Assembly: GCA_001695595.3 (NCBI GenBank)
Contig: MBPM02000043.1
Location: 558,001 to 622,000 of the forward strand
From: Plasmopara viticola
Taxonomy: Eukaryota; Oomycota; Peronosporomycetes; Peronosporales; Peronosporaceae
Length of the DNA: 64,000 nucleotides
Direction: 5' to 3'
Below the pieces are notes generated by a model that searched no databases, was not told the DNA's origin, and worked only from the letters and a program-made list of their open reading frames with translations. The position numbers were made by a program, and so were the translations under genes. This document shows, in pieces, positions 46,536 to 58,052 of this stretch (positions are counted from its first letter, which is position 1; every line of letters begins with the position of its first letter).

Positions 46536-46862
46536 TTTACGGAAAAGGTTGGGGTGACGCTCTCCTTTCAAGCGCGGGGGCTAAATGCTCGCGCGCTTCG
46601 GGCAGGTGCTCTCGGGCATCTGCAGGTCTCTAACGAGTCTCACCCTCGACGCGACGGTCTCCAGCACCAGAGCGCCACCTGGGCTCTTTCCAAGTCAGAG
46701 ATTAACAAAAAATGGAAGACCCTCACGACCTCGGTGCTGGCTGCACTGACCGCAGAACGAGACTCGACGTATGCGGACACCACTTTATGGCGTGGACTAG
46801 CCAGACTGAGCCTAGCACGTGCATAACTTGGCAACGCGATAACGTAATACAATACAATACAA
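46536..46862 (+). mobile_element. Short LINE-derived element, copy D, with in-frame ORF
   Basis: It has the same two internal deletion junctions as copies A, B and E, and a TACAA-repeat tail. An exact 11-base target-site duplication (TCTTACCATAT) lies at 46525-46535 and 46863-46873. Here both junctions keep one reading frame. A 90-codon ORF (46554-46826) runs from the leader (SFQARGLNARALRAGALGHL) across ATWALSKSE and KWKTLTTSVLAAL to the native LINE stop. Confidence 0.9.
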
Positions 46863-46959
46863 TCTTACCATATATCGTACACTCCATACCGTAAAAAAAA
46901 GATAACAATCAAAGAGTATGTAAAGCTGCCTACTCTTCAGTCACAGACTCCCCGTGTAT

Positions 46960-47190
46960 CCAGCGACCGGGAACTCTATCTGAGTACATTCTTTTATTCT
47001 GTCCAGCCTTACCATTACTTCCATTGTACGATCAGAATGATAGTGTATCACTATGTGCATTTTGTGGTATCCGAAACACTGAAGCATCATTTTTTATTGC
47101 GTGTGGAACACTCAATCGTTCGCGTTATATGTACATCGCACCCATTCAAGCACTTTTAAATGCGAACACGATCGAGTGGAAGAAACGATA
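46960..47190 (+). pseudogene. Possible LINE C-terminal zinc-knuckle relic
   Basis: One plus frame reads LPLYDQNDSVSLCAFCGIRN, TEASFFIACGTLNRSRYM, and closes after WKKR. The pattern C..C, acidic residue, aromatic pair, then C resembles the zinc-binding tail after reverse transcriptase in many non-LTR elements. The usual His is not present. It is unrelated in sequence to copies A-E. Confidence 0.35.
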
Positions 47191-48639
47191 AATAAATTGT
47201 TGGGAAATAGTAGACGATTCACTTGTTCAAGTCGGCTTAATTCATTTGTAATGCATATTTGTAACGACATCAAAGAATGAATTCGCTAATGACGAAAGAA
47301 ATCCGTTGACGACGCGTTGATGGTTCAGATCGCGCTTGTCATTGTAAATGAAGTTTGCTTTGTTGAAAAAGCGACTCAGGGTGCCGTGTTGAAAATCATG
47401 TCAAGTGGATTGAGAAGATATTAATGTGTGACGAAATTTTTGCACTGTCAACTACGCTCTTTAATGCTTGCGATGTGTGGGAGAAGGGGCAAAAAATTCT
47501 CAAGATGCAGCTTGTGTGTGATTATATTGAAAAGTTGTCTCGTGTCGATGGAATGCACTTTTGAAGGTTTTAAAAGTCGAGAGTATGTAGCTCGGATGGT
47601 AGCAATGAACAAACTACGTGTGGATACATGCTATCGGTACTTATTTGTAACACAATCGCGAAGGAAGCTTATCAAAGTCGGTCGTCGGACATGAATGAGG
47701 CGCGGGCGGAGCGAAGTAGGTGAAGGAGGAGGAGTTTGTTGCTCAAAGTAAATTTAAAAGTGATAGTAAATGAAGAGCTCTTACAGCTTATTTTAGTGCT
47801 ACAGCCTAATTGGTGGCTTTCCGTCATCTACTACTATCATTTTTGAGGCGATCTTCTTTCTTAACTTCATTTGGAACATCTGGATCTTTCATCTGGTCTA
47901 AATCTGAATTTTAACCTAACCCATTCGATGGTACTATGCATATGTATTATGTGAATAATATCGCTATATGGCGCGTTGGTCGTTACCGGTAAGCCTGCCG
48001 ATGACGACGGATAAGTCACAAATTATCTTCTGATGGTGTCTTGTTCGAGCTAATATCACATTCTATCTTGTGCGCCTTGTTGTCTGAGTAAATGTGTTAT
48101 AGGTAAGCGAATTGGACTAATGGATTTTTGGCTAGATTTACTCAACAGTTCATTGAGTGTCCAAATATGCTCAAAGGATTTCTTTGCCGCGTGAGCATGC
48201 TCCAGATATCTACCGGACTACACGGCGCATGATTCCTCGCATCAGCACGAAACACCACACGACAATTTGACAAAACCCGCTATATAATTGTTCGTCCAAG
48301 AAGCTCTAATATTTATCTGGAAGCATACAAATATCTCAATTCGCGATTTTATTTACGAGCAACTTCAGGAACTTACTCTTCCAAAATATGGCTCATCACC
48401 GTAGCAAATTGTGTCATCTTGGATTATTAAGCAGAGGTAAGGAAGGTGATGAGGTAGAATAGGGCCGGCTTAATCACACCCATCGTTTGATCAAAATAAC
48501 GTTAAAGGTAAACTATCGGCATCAAAGTAAATTGCTAAACAGGACGAAAAGCCAATTATACATTATAGCACAAATGCGGGTGAACGCTCAACGAAGAAGA
48601 AATCAAAAAAAATTGAAGTCGTTGTTCACGACAGACCCG
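47191..48639. other. Intergenic, no supported gene
   Basis: An 88-codon plus ORF (47428-47694) has no recognisable domain. Nothing else is supported. Confidence 0.4.
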
Positions 48640-48900
48640 TCACCGTGTTCATTAACAACGGACATAATTTTGATGACGTATCCAAAGACTTGGTGAAGTG
48701 ACTTGAGCTCGAAAAGATCAAAAAGAAGAGAATCCACGTCATTCTTGGTTACGACCAGGTTGTTCACTCCCTTTGACAAATTTATTGAATGGATATAAGA
48801 ACTTGTCTCCCTTCAAGATCGGAGAAATTCCAAGTCATGCTTCTTTCTGAGAATTAGGACGTAATCATCGGCGTGATGTGGCTTCGAGAAAAAAGTTCCA
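48640..48900 (+). pseudogene. Gypsy-like protease relic upstream of Copia
   Basis: Plus-strand VTVFINNGHNFDDVSKDLVK followed by a stop, and about 200 bases on VIIGVMWLREK, match the two ends of a Gypsy retropepsin region. The DNA aligns with the relic at 40290-40560. It is followed within 100 bases by Copia gag sequence, so two different retroelement classes abut. Confidence 0.45.
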
Positions 48901-48989
48901 AATGTCAACTGCACTACTGAAGTCGGTCGTGTTCGTGGTCGTGGACGTAGCACACGCCAACAGCGCAATAATGGGGACAATGTAACAAA

Positions 48990-50660
48990 AAGCAACCATT
49001 TTGTGGAAAATGTCACCGCCGTCACAAAGTGGGACACAAGCAGTTTGAATGTCTTCCAGGCAGTAAGGACAACGGAAAAGATGTGGCATTCACGGTAAGC
49101 ACGGGATAGTTAGTGGATAGCGGAGCCTCAGCTCATATAACTCTTTTTAAAAAAGATTTCTATGAGTACCATGATTTGAAACATCCCATTCAAGTATATA
49201 TTGCAAATGGTGCTGGCATAGATGCCATCGGCCGAGGAAGTGTTCGGTTCCATTCGCAGTGGGAATTGAACAATAGTTGCCATGCGAGATGTGCTCCACA
49301 TCCCAAAGTTGGACAGACGTCTGCTGTCCATAGCTAAGATTGTACAACACGGGCTTGACGATCGCTTTGTTGAGACTTACTGTGGGATTTACAAAGACGA
49401 TGAGCTTATGATCTCGGTCAAACGCAATGGAAAACTGTACACGCTGACGTTGGAGCACATGAACGCTTTGTTAGTGGAGCATGAGAACTAAATCGACGAG
49501 TGGGAGCTTTGGCCTGCAAGAACTGGCCACACAAGCTACAACAACTACAAGAAGATGCAAACGGCCACAGGAGGGCTTTCAAACGTGACGACGGCCGTAT
49601 ACAAAATATTGTGTGGTAGATGCCTGCAAGGCAATCTGACTGTGGCTAGCTATCCCAACGAGTCGGAAAAGAAGACAACGCAAACGTTCCAACTTGTCCA
49701 CTCAGACGTCGCCGGACCAATGAAATCAAAAACGACTGGTGGGTCACGCTATGTGGTATCCTTCGTGGACGCTTATACTGGACTTGTACCTGTGTACTTT
49801 TAAAGGCGAAGAGTGAAGTACCATCAAAGTCCATCGAGTCCAAAAATGAGATGGAGCAATAGTGTGGAACGACGGTCAAAGTCCTGCGTACTGACAACGG
49901 TGGCGAATACAAGAACACGCGACTGACAGCATTCTGTAAAAAGATCGGGATTGTGCATTAGAAGACTGTGCCATACAGCCCGCAGCAGAATGGTGTCGCG
50001 GAGCGCATGAATCGGACGATCGTTGAGAAAGTCAGAAGCATGATGCACTAAAAATGGGTATATTCAAAGTGGTGGGCTGAAGTCGTGAACACGGCAGTGT
50101 ACATAATCAAGCGGAGATAAAACAGCAAAACCAAGACCCTGGCTTCGTTTGTTGTGCTTCAAAGTGAAACCACAGCTACAGCATCTACTTATATTCGGAT
50201 CGTTAGCCTATGCACATATCGATAATTCCAAGCGCACGAAGTTCGATGCGAAGAGCTATCGCTATATGCTGCTTGGGTATGCATCCAACACAAAGGGACA
50301 CAAAGTATTCGATCTTGAGACGAACACTTGCGAAGTGTGTCGAACGTTCGTACTTGATGAACGGGAAGTAGGCAGCATATATGAAGACAACCCAGAGAAA
50401 ACAGCGACGACAACACTGATGATCAATCTAAGGAGGATGGCACGGTGGACTGGGTACCTGATGATCTCCAGGATGTCAGTGTTGATGTGATGATGGAAGA
50501 AAAACCGGCCGACGACGATGTTGAGATGAGCACACCGAATGATAGCCATGGAATAGATGTCAGTAGACGACGTGGACAAGAATATCACGAAATTTTCCTT
50601 ACACCAGGAGAACCTGCAACAGATTTAACAAGGACCTTGCCATCAAGAAGTCTGCTTTAA
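48990..50660 (+). pseudogene. Decayed Ty1/Copia gag-protease-integrase
   Basis: In order on the plus strand: a CCHC-like knuckle (CGKCHRRHKVGHKQFEC, about 48998), protease DSGASAHIT (49116), pre-integrase LHIPKLDRRLLSIAKI (49285), and the integrase core with HSDVAGPM (about 49700), LRTDNGGEY (about 49890) and YSPQQNGVAERMNRT (about 49972), so all three acidic catalytic residues are visible. The integrase C-terminal part FGSLAYAHI...YRYMLLGYASNTKGHKVFD lies at 50190-50310. Several stops and frameshifts break it. No reverse transcriptase or RNase H follows and no LTRs are recognised, so it is a 3'-truncated relic. Confidence 0.9.
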
Positions 50661-50930
50661 CGACCAAGTCGACTCTAACGTGATGGGTTTCCGACCTCAC
50701 CTCGTGCCTCGCGTAGCAGCTACTCTGAGTACGTGTTCTTGCTGACGTGGTCAGTGGGAGAGATAGATCTGTGTAGCAAGAGATCGTTAGTGATGCACCA
50801 AGGACTAAACAACAAACCCACTTATGATCGAAGCTGGTGTGGAGGACAATAATAGAGGTGATATTGTTGAGTATGATGAGAACATCGACAACGGTGGGAG
50901 TAAGGACAACGAAAGACCAAAATCAAGGAC

Positions 50931-51535
50931 ATAAGAGTATACTTGCCCTTCGAGGCAACAACTTCATCCGCAATTGTGAACATAATGACAATTAATCACA
51001 GTTTCGGACTTCTCCCTTTTGTTAGAGATTTAGTGATAAGCTCGTACGTATTGCTGCGCTGGTATTACATTTTTAATATGACAGACGCCCCAAAGAATCT
51101 GTTGCGACCACAAATTAATCATATTGAGCTCAGACACGTGATATTTTCAACCTTTAACGAAGTAAAAGTCAAACTCTATGCAACAGGTGCAACGTAACAA
51201 GCTAGAACAAACTTTACTTGCTTTTAATCTGGCATTTTGGCCGGCATTGCCAGCTTCTAAAAAAGCCAACGGAGAGGCGACAAACTTTTAAAAGACCAAC
51301 CCGCCTGAAAATTGTCGTAGAGATTGTGCATGGTATGCGCTGCAGTTGGATGAGGAGAGGACGCTTGTTCAGCCCTTCAACTAAAAAAACCTTTATAATA
51401 CTGATCAAAATTTGCTACAATGTGATAAACGATTCTTGTAACGATCTGTACTGAACACATACTATTTAGCCTACTTATCATTATGTTCACAATTGCGAAT
51501 GAAGTTGTTGCCACGAAGGGCAAGTATACTCTTAT
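50931..51535. repeat. 58-base inverted repeats around 489 bases
   Basis: Arms 50931-50988 and 51478-51535 are reverse complements at 56 of 58 positions. Both translate, reading toward the centre, as RVYLPF[EV]ATTS[SF]AIVNIM. Weaker similarity continues about 10 bases outside. The interior shows no transposase. It is either a MITE-like foldback or two inverted copies of one coding fragment. It lies where the Copia relic loses homology. Confidence 0.85.
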
Positions 51536-52463
51536 GGCCTTCATCTGTGGAGATACTTCAGCAACTTCTTCCTGGTGTTCCTTAACAATTTCTTTCAATT
51601 CGTACAGCATATACAAATGTTGACGGGCTGCTTCGTACTTGTTGAGCCTTGCGGTCATCCGCGTCGCAGCAGATTTCTTGGATCCTGTATTGACACATCT
51701 GTCCCGGATTTTAGCCCAACCAAAGATTGCTCAAACAATCGCTGCTGATTGCTTGGCAATGCGTTGTGGCGTTGCCGCAGTCTAGCCATGGTGCCTAAAA
51801 AAAGAGTATGTCGATGTATATTTGATGTGATATCAGCACGTCAATCTTACCGCAAATTGGGTGAGAGTAGTTCGACTGCACTAAACAATTGGCATTCTGC
51901 ACTTATCAGCATACGGCAAGACATTTGTACTCGTGAACATGTTGCCGCATCTATCATTTTTGTCCATGATCTTTGGTTCTGTTCAAATACCTGACAAAGT
52001 AGCCTTGGAGCAAGCATCCGTTTAACCTACTCGAGCTAGTGCAGCATGTGAGATTTTATCGGTTTAAATTACTCCAAACGACCACATTAGACCGGATGGG
52101 GATGTATGAGCAGTCATAGCCAAACGGATGGGGATATATGAGCGGTCATAGCCAAACGCTAAGGAATTTCTCTGTCGTGGCTATTTTTTTTTGCAAGCAC
52201 AACTTTATAATCAATTTGCGCAAGGTTCCTAGATTAACAGCAATTTATTACTTAGGGCTTTTCTACATCCCACAAAGTATCTACGTCACGCTCCGCAAAT
52301 CACTAATGACTGATCTCAGTTTCTACGTCATGTTTTAAAAACTCATCATAAATAATATGTTCTCTTTTCATTACGTCACCCTTAAGCTACTCCGACGGAC
52401 CTGGAATTCAACTTTCAAACCGTGGAAGTTATGGTTCCAACAGAAGAGATCTAGTGTTACTTG
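51536..52463. other. Intergenic, with effector-like 3' flank
   Basis: No gene is supported. Positions 52420-52450 resemble the conserved downstream flank of the effector family (ACCGTGG...TCCAACAG), consistent with the effector relic to the right. A 32-base tandem repeat lies at 52093-52156. Confidence 0.4.
52093..52156. repeat. 32-base tandem repeat, two units
   Basis: Units 52093-52124 and 52125-52156 begin CGGATGGGGAT and differ at two positions. They lie in non-coding sequence about 310 bases downstream of the effector relic. Confidence 0.85.
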
Positions 52464-53560
52464 TTAAAGTTGTAGCGGATTTAGCTTTGAGGAAAGATTT
52501 TGCGCCATTTTTTGAAGTCGAAGGTTTAAGGAAGGCAGATCTTCGACAAAATTGTTAAGGTCGTGGCAAAAATTGAAGTATTGGTTGTACGTGATAGATA
52601 ATCTCACATTAAATGTTTCCTGTATATTTTTCAAAATCTCCTGAATATCTGACATCACTATAATCCCCAGCAAGTTCGTCAAATTCTGTCCTCAGATGTT
52701 ACGTTCAAGTTTTTTTAGAAATCCTGGAAGCTGTGAAAGTTTTGACGCTGTTTGGAATACAATAAGGATCAAAGCTGTCTCTTGTGAATTCTGGTGAGAT
52801 AGCAGGTCAAAGGCTTTAAAAGCACCGCATGGACATCTCCTACCTCTTTTTTATCTACTTTTCAGCGTGTGAGGGGCATGCGCAATTTCTGTCATCTAAT
52901 TTTTGATAATTCACCACCGTGGGATGTGTAGAGCTGTCAAGTTCATCGAACAAGTTCAAAGCTGATCGACTGTATGTTAATCCTCGTCTTGTAAACTTTT
53001 AAATTGTCAACGTGTTACTATTTGTTGTGCGTCTTCGTAGCGATCAGCTTGCTGTTATGTCGACCATTAAGAATTTATGCTAGCTATACCTCAAAGGCCT
53101 GAAAGGGCGGGTGCGTAGCCAAGCTACTTTAGAAGCCTTGCAGCTTTTTTAATAAAAATGCTGTCGAACGTCCCGTCTTTAGTCTATTCGCCAAAATTCG
53201 TGTGTTTTTCCTTGTAACCACCATTGAATTCTTATCTGGATTTGGCGAAAGATGCAGTACTTATCCAACCACACAATTGGACATCGGGGCTATGCGCATC
53301 CGCTTGTTGCCTTTTAATAGATTTAATTTCTTTTGTACTGCTTTGTTGCCGCTTCCTTCTTCCTCCTTTCTCCTCTCAGTATTCGCAATCATGATTCGAT
53401 CCAGATCTTTAACTTCGTCAAGAGAGTGCTTGGAGAAGGCGAGCGGTTTTCATCGCTCGATGAAATCGTTAAGTTGTCCTTCAGGTTCTGTCTTTCTCGA
53501 GGAACTTTACTGTCTCAAGATCGAGTTCAGCACGAATTTAATTCTCCGGGGACCTTTAAG
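52464..53560 (-). pseudogene. 715-type effector relic with a single repeat
   Basis: Minus-strand pieces match the effector family in order. NSILRQ (near 53510-53530) sits at the RxLR position and FIERW follows at the EER position. NLLKGNKRMRIAP is the repeat core, NGRHNSKL its end, then DVHAVLLKPL, and a C-terminal ORF (52464-52682) with SITYNQYFNFCHDLNNFVED. Many stops and frameshifts break it. Only one repeat unit is recognisable. The signal peptide is missing and MULE transposase sequence starts at that point, suggesting insertion or rearrangement there. Confidence 0.8.
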
Positions 53561-53574
53561 TGCAGCAAACGGAG

Positions 53575-55240
53575 ACATTGGGGCCGCAAGCCACCAATAA
53601 TCACCAAAGTCAGTCATCTCAAGTAGGGTCTGACGTTTCTTCAGTTGATGCCGGCAAGGATGTCCCATACTTGATTTGAAAGGCCTCTTCAATCTTCGCC
53701 GGTAACAGAATCGGTGTTGCGCAGGTTGTACTGCTTTTGCGCACTGATCACGGCATCTTGCCAACAATATTTGCAAAAAGTGGACTAACTCGCATCTATG
53801 AAGTTGATTGCTTTCTGACGGTCTCCAACTGAGCTCCTTCAAGCTGACAAAAGAGTAAATCTGTTACCCGAGTATTTGCCGACGAGTCACCCGCATTGCC
53901 CAAAATCAAAGATTAGACGCAAGGTCTCACGAATACGCAAGGATAAACCTTCATTGGCTGTACCAGAAGAATGCTGGATCTATCGCTTTGGAGCCGCATG
54001 ATCACTCTTAACCAACAGATGTGTTGTTGTGTCCAAAATGGTGAATCTAAACATTTATGAGCTTTTTCTCGAATCAAAAGCCAGGTCTTTTATAAGAAGT
54101 GCCGGGGCCATACTTCGCAATTCACTAAGTCGCATCTTGTGGATGTCTCCTGATTTATAATAGACCAGCTGATTCCATGCTTTCATAATATTTGCGAAGT
54201 CTTTCTGCGACAAAGATTCTTCATGTTTTGCGAAAATATTTTGTTGACGTGCCATCTGCATATCAACGTCTTGCTTCGTAGAAAAACTTCTGCAAGGACT
54301 GTCATAAGAACGTCCGTTACAAAATTGATGGTTGATTCGTCGTTACCCCATCCTTTAAAAAATTTCTGAGCTTGGTCATAGCCCAAAACTACAACCCAGT
54401 TGTCTCATCTTTCAATAAAAACAAAGCGTAAACGTCTGTTGGCTGTCAGTGATGCCTACCACGTGCAGCATTGGCAAACAAAACCTTGGATAGTACGTGT
54501 TGTCGGGTTTAACATATTTTCTCTAAAATAGCGTTGTTCTTTACTCATCTAATAGTTCTGTAAGAGGCATTGAGCATCCGGGCCTTCCCGTCTAAAATGC
54601 TGACACACTTTCCAGGCATACGGTGAAACGAAAGATAAGTGCTTCAAATTGTTACCGTCGCCTTGATGAACGTGATTCGTTGCAGAACAGGTTTGCAAGA
54701 AGCCCAGCAAAGCCCCCAGGGCGTGCGCCCCGCAAGGGTCTCCATTATAGCTATATGTCTAACGTTCCAAATATTGCGTGTGGGAGTATGTAGATTACTG
54801 TTAGATTTGGAGTAAAGACGCCACACTCTGGTGAAAGTGGACCCCGGCGGCAGACAAAGCAAAGCGGGTGCGCGCCAGGGTGACAGAATGGTGAAATGCT
54901 GTGATTTGCGTCCTTTTTCTGTACGTGCCAAAACGAGCTAAATTCCATCTGGACTCGGTGCAATACAACCGAGAACGGGCAATTCGTCTTGCTAGTTGAA
55001 GTAAGACGCGTTCCGGAATGATCTGATGCAGTTGACTTCTGTAACTAAACGTCAGGTCTTATATATACACCGTGATTTTTATCGTTCTTGCTTCCTTTCT
55101 TGATCTTTTCACCGCAATCTCGTATCCATGATCACGTGCGTGCTGTTGCACTGTATCTTTGGACGCTTGGAGAGTTGCGTAGATAACTTCGGTTGGTGAA
55201 GGTAACATTTCCATAACGAAAGAGTAAGAGAACGTTGATA
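53575..55240 (-). pseudogene. Mutator-like (MULE) transposase pseudogene
   Basis: Reading right to left: a FAR1-like N-terminus (LPSPTEVIYATLQ...HGYEIAVKRSRKEA, 55190-55100), a WHVQKKDANHSISPFCHPGA segment (about 54910), LPMLHVVGITDSQQTFTL (about 54460), the transposase motif FVTDVLMTVLAEVF...LICRWHVNK (54330-54240), and a SWIM-type finger end GHPCRHQL with later YWWL (53662-53590). Frames change repeatedly and stops are present, so it is dead. No terminal inverted repeats were found by eye. Family: cut-and-paste DNA transposon of the Mutator class. Confidence 0.8.
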
Positions 55241-56839
55241 TGATAACGCGGTGCGAAAATAGAGTTAGTTGTGTAGCAACGAATTGGGGTACCCATAGCT
55301 TGGGCCTATCACTCCAATTTTCGTGCAAAGCTATTTCGGGCTCCAATAAATTGGCCTCTTATCAGTTTGCACGAAAGCTCTTCTATTTCCCATGTTTGTC
55401 AAGGTGCTTTTGCAGGATAGCTCCAATAAAAGCTGGTGTTTGTAGTACTAGAAATTCCCAGACACAGATCAAATGCACTTTCAAACGCTTCCTGTTTCTT
55501 TCAGTGTAGTGTAAGGCATCGTTCGTCCTGAATCGACACCAAAGTCCTTTAATACGGGTCACAAGATCGGTGACCTGCAGATGATAAATGACAAGGAAGT
55601 ACAAGAGCATGATCTTTTATACCGTAGCCTGTGGCATACAACAGGTGTTTTGACTTCTTTTAAATCGAACTCCTTATTTAAGAGCGACAGCTTATTGCGT
55701 GTCAATAATTATCGTTGATTGGTAACTCACCTAGCCAATCACAAGCGGTCTTAGTGAATACACTTGCTTGGCCACTTGGTGCAATATCGGATGTCTGCTA
55801 CACACAAGACCTTTGTAGAGCGTGCATGTGTATAAAGTAACATATCTTTTAGGGCTACATCGATTATAAATAAGTCCGTTGCAATGTAAAAGATCTATTG
55901 CGATTACGCACCGAAATTATTGGTCGAAATAGACTCGTACTATACAGCTTGCTGCATCGACGGTGATTAGTGCAAACTTGATTTTCTGTGAATCTGAGTG
56001 TAAAGGCTATCAGCTTTGACAGCGCAAGTTGCAAGTCGCAATACACAATCTCAATTTATTGCGTGGTGGGAGCACCACAAGCCCCGTGTTATTTGAGGAT
56101 CAGCATCGACCGCTAATGCTCCTATCGAATCTTCGTGAGACAAAGCGATTATCGGGCTAAGTTGCCCGACAGAAAAAAACAAAATCTGCGACTCGTCCTA
56201 GTGTTTGAGCTAAAATTACAAAGATTGACAGTAATGATGTAATTTGAAACTTGGTGTGGCCAGTTTTATCTGAGCAGTGCTTATCAGAGACAGCATTTGC
56301 TACAAGCCGGAAACGGCACTTTTGGCATTCAACAACGGTGTAAAAGTCAAGGCCATGTTGACAGATGTGACTAGCGCGTTCTCAGTGCGTCCAGCGTGAT
56401 AAATCTGATTAACGGTCGAAATTTACAGAGCGCCAAATTTCTGATGCGTGTAGAGAAGTTACTATCCCGCATAGCTGGGACGCTAATCAGCACATTAGTT
56501 TACCAAACGTCAATGTAGACGTGTCGGTGTGCGTACGAATAGTATACACGGTGTCTCATTGAGGTCGTTAATCTCGTTAAAGAATGGAAGGCGACGCACG
56601 TCACTCATCGAGTTTTGCAAGGCAACTCGAATCAATAGAAGATAAACTCCAGAAATGAGGACAACGCAAAAGTATAGAGCCTTTCAAAGATAAATATCGC
56701 TATGGTCTAAGGCACTAAAAGCCCGAGACTCACCCCTTTTACTCGAGCAGAACAGGATTTATATTGTGGAGCTTAGAGAGGCGGGCATAGCCGACAGTTC
56801 GCCATCCAAAAGATCAGCTTCTTGCCATTGTTGAAAAAA
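55241..56839. other. Intergenic, no supported gene
   Basis: Only short ORFs without recognisable domains. Part may be the non-coding right flank of the MULE relic. Confidence 0.4.
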
Positions 56840-57610
56840 TGGTCTTGGAATTTAATCTGCACGGATTAAAGCTTTAATTATAGAGGACATCAGCTTCATA
56901 ATTTGTCTAATAAGTATACGAAGATGTACCCAATTTTGGTATTAATTACTTGGTATAGGTGTACGTAATAATATTGACCCTGATACCAGCAAGTGTGTAC
57001 TGCATTACAAAGCAGAAGCCGGTACGAAAAGAATTATGTGACTTAAATTTCGCATTCTTCCAAACAAAGCACGAAATTAAAATGATATGCATAGTAATTC
57101 TTTTGGCCCTAGTCGACATTCTGTGTCAGAAAGCCGAAGTGTGAGTTAAGCAATGTACACGGTTATAAAATTTGAATGCGGCTGCCAATAGCTCCTTGTC
57201 ACTATTGTATGAAGTGATTTAAAAGACATTTAGTTTGCACGGATTAAAACTTTGATCTTAGAGGACATCGGACTCATTTTCTCTCAGTAAAGTATACAAA
57301 GATGTAGTCGCACGAGACCCAAATTCGGTGTTAACCTATCAAAGGTGTATGCCATGATTTAAAGCTATTCATGACGAGGCAGTGTCTTTTACAAAAAAGA
57401 TCCGCGTGACGCAATTTACAGTTTACATGACGAGGCAGTGTCTTTCACAAAAAAGATCCGCGTGACGCAATCCGTGCAAAGCACTAAATTTGAACGGCAG
57501 GGAAAATAAGTCTTTTAAGCCTAAATCGACAATTTATGTCAGAAAGCTGAATCGTAAAAGAAGAAATGTTCATGCTTATAATATCTGAATGCGTCCTCAT
57601 TTCCGCCAAA
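56840..57610. repeat. Degenerate tandem duplication of about 390 bases
   Basis: About 56840-57180 and 57225-57610 share blocks in the same order: CACGGATTAAA, TAGAGGACATC, AAGATGTA, and near the end GTCAGAAAGC followed by GAATGCG. A clearer 46-base direct repeat (57370-57415 and 57426-57471) lies inside the second unit only. Confidence 0.65.
57370..57471. repeat. 46-base direct repeat, period 56
   Basis: Two units starting CATGACGAGGCAGTGTC differ at one base and are separated by 10 bases. No coding role is seen. Confidence 0.9.
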
Positions 57611-58052
57611 GACGCCGATTTTTTATGCGGTGCACTGTGTAACAGCAAGGTAAGATACGAAAAAAATAGCACTTGACTAGGTGAGCCGGCTGTGTCCCAG
57701 TCCGTAGAAAAGCATAATATGTATTCATACCGTAAAATTAGAGCATATCATGTAAATACTAAGCGTGATGAGATTGCGCGCGACCAATACCTCTATGAAA
57801 AAACGTAGCCAAAGTACGGCTATGTTTATGTCATACATGATTTTAAAAATTGCGCCACCGACAATTACATGTCGAAGGCGCGTTCAAAGTCTGTGAACCA
57901 TGACCAACCACTCCCTGGGCATACAGCTCGAGTTTTCACCTTGATCAATGGTATGTCAGTCTTTCTCATGACAGTTGTTTTAATCGCTGACCGCTCGCAA
58001 AACATGACTGTATTTTTTTCGAAATGTATTGCTCTGATGTGATTTAGAGATT

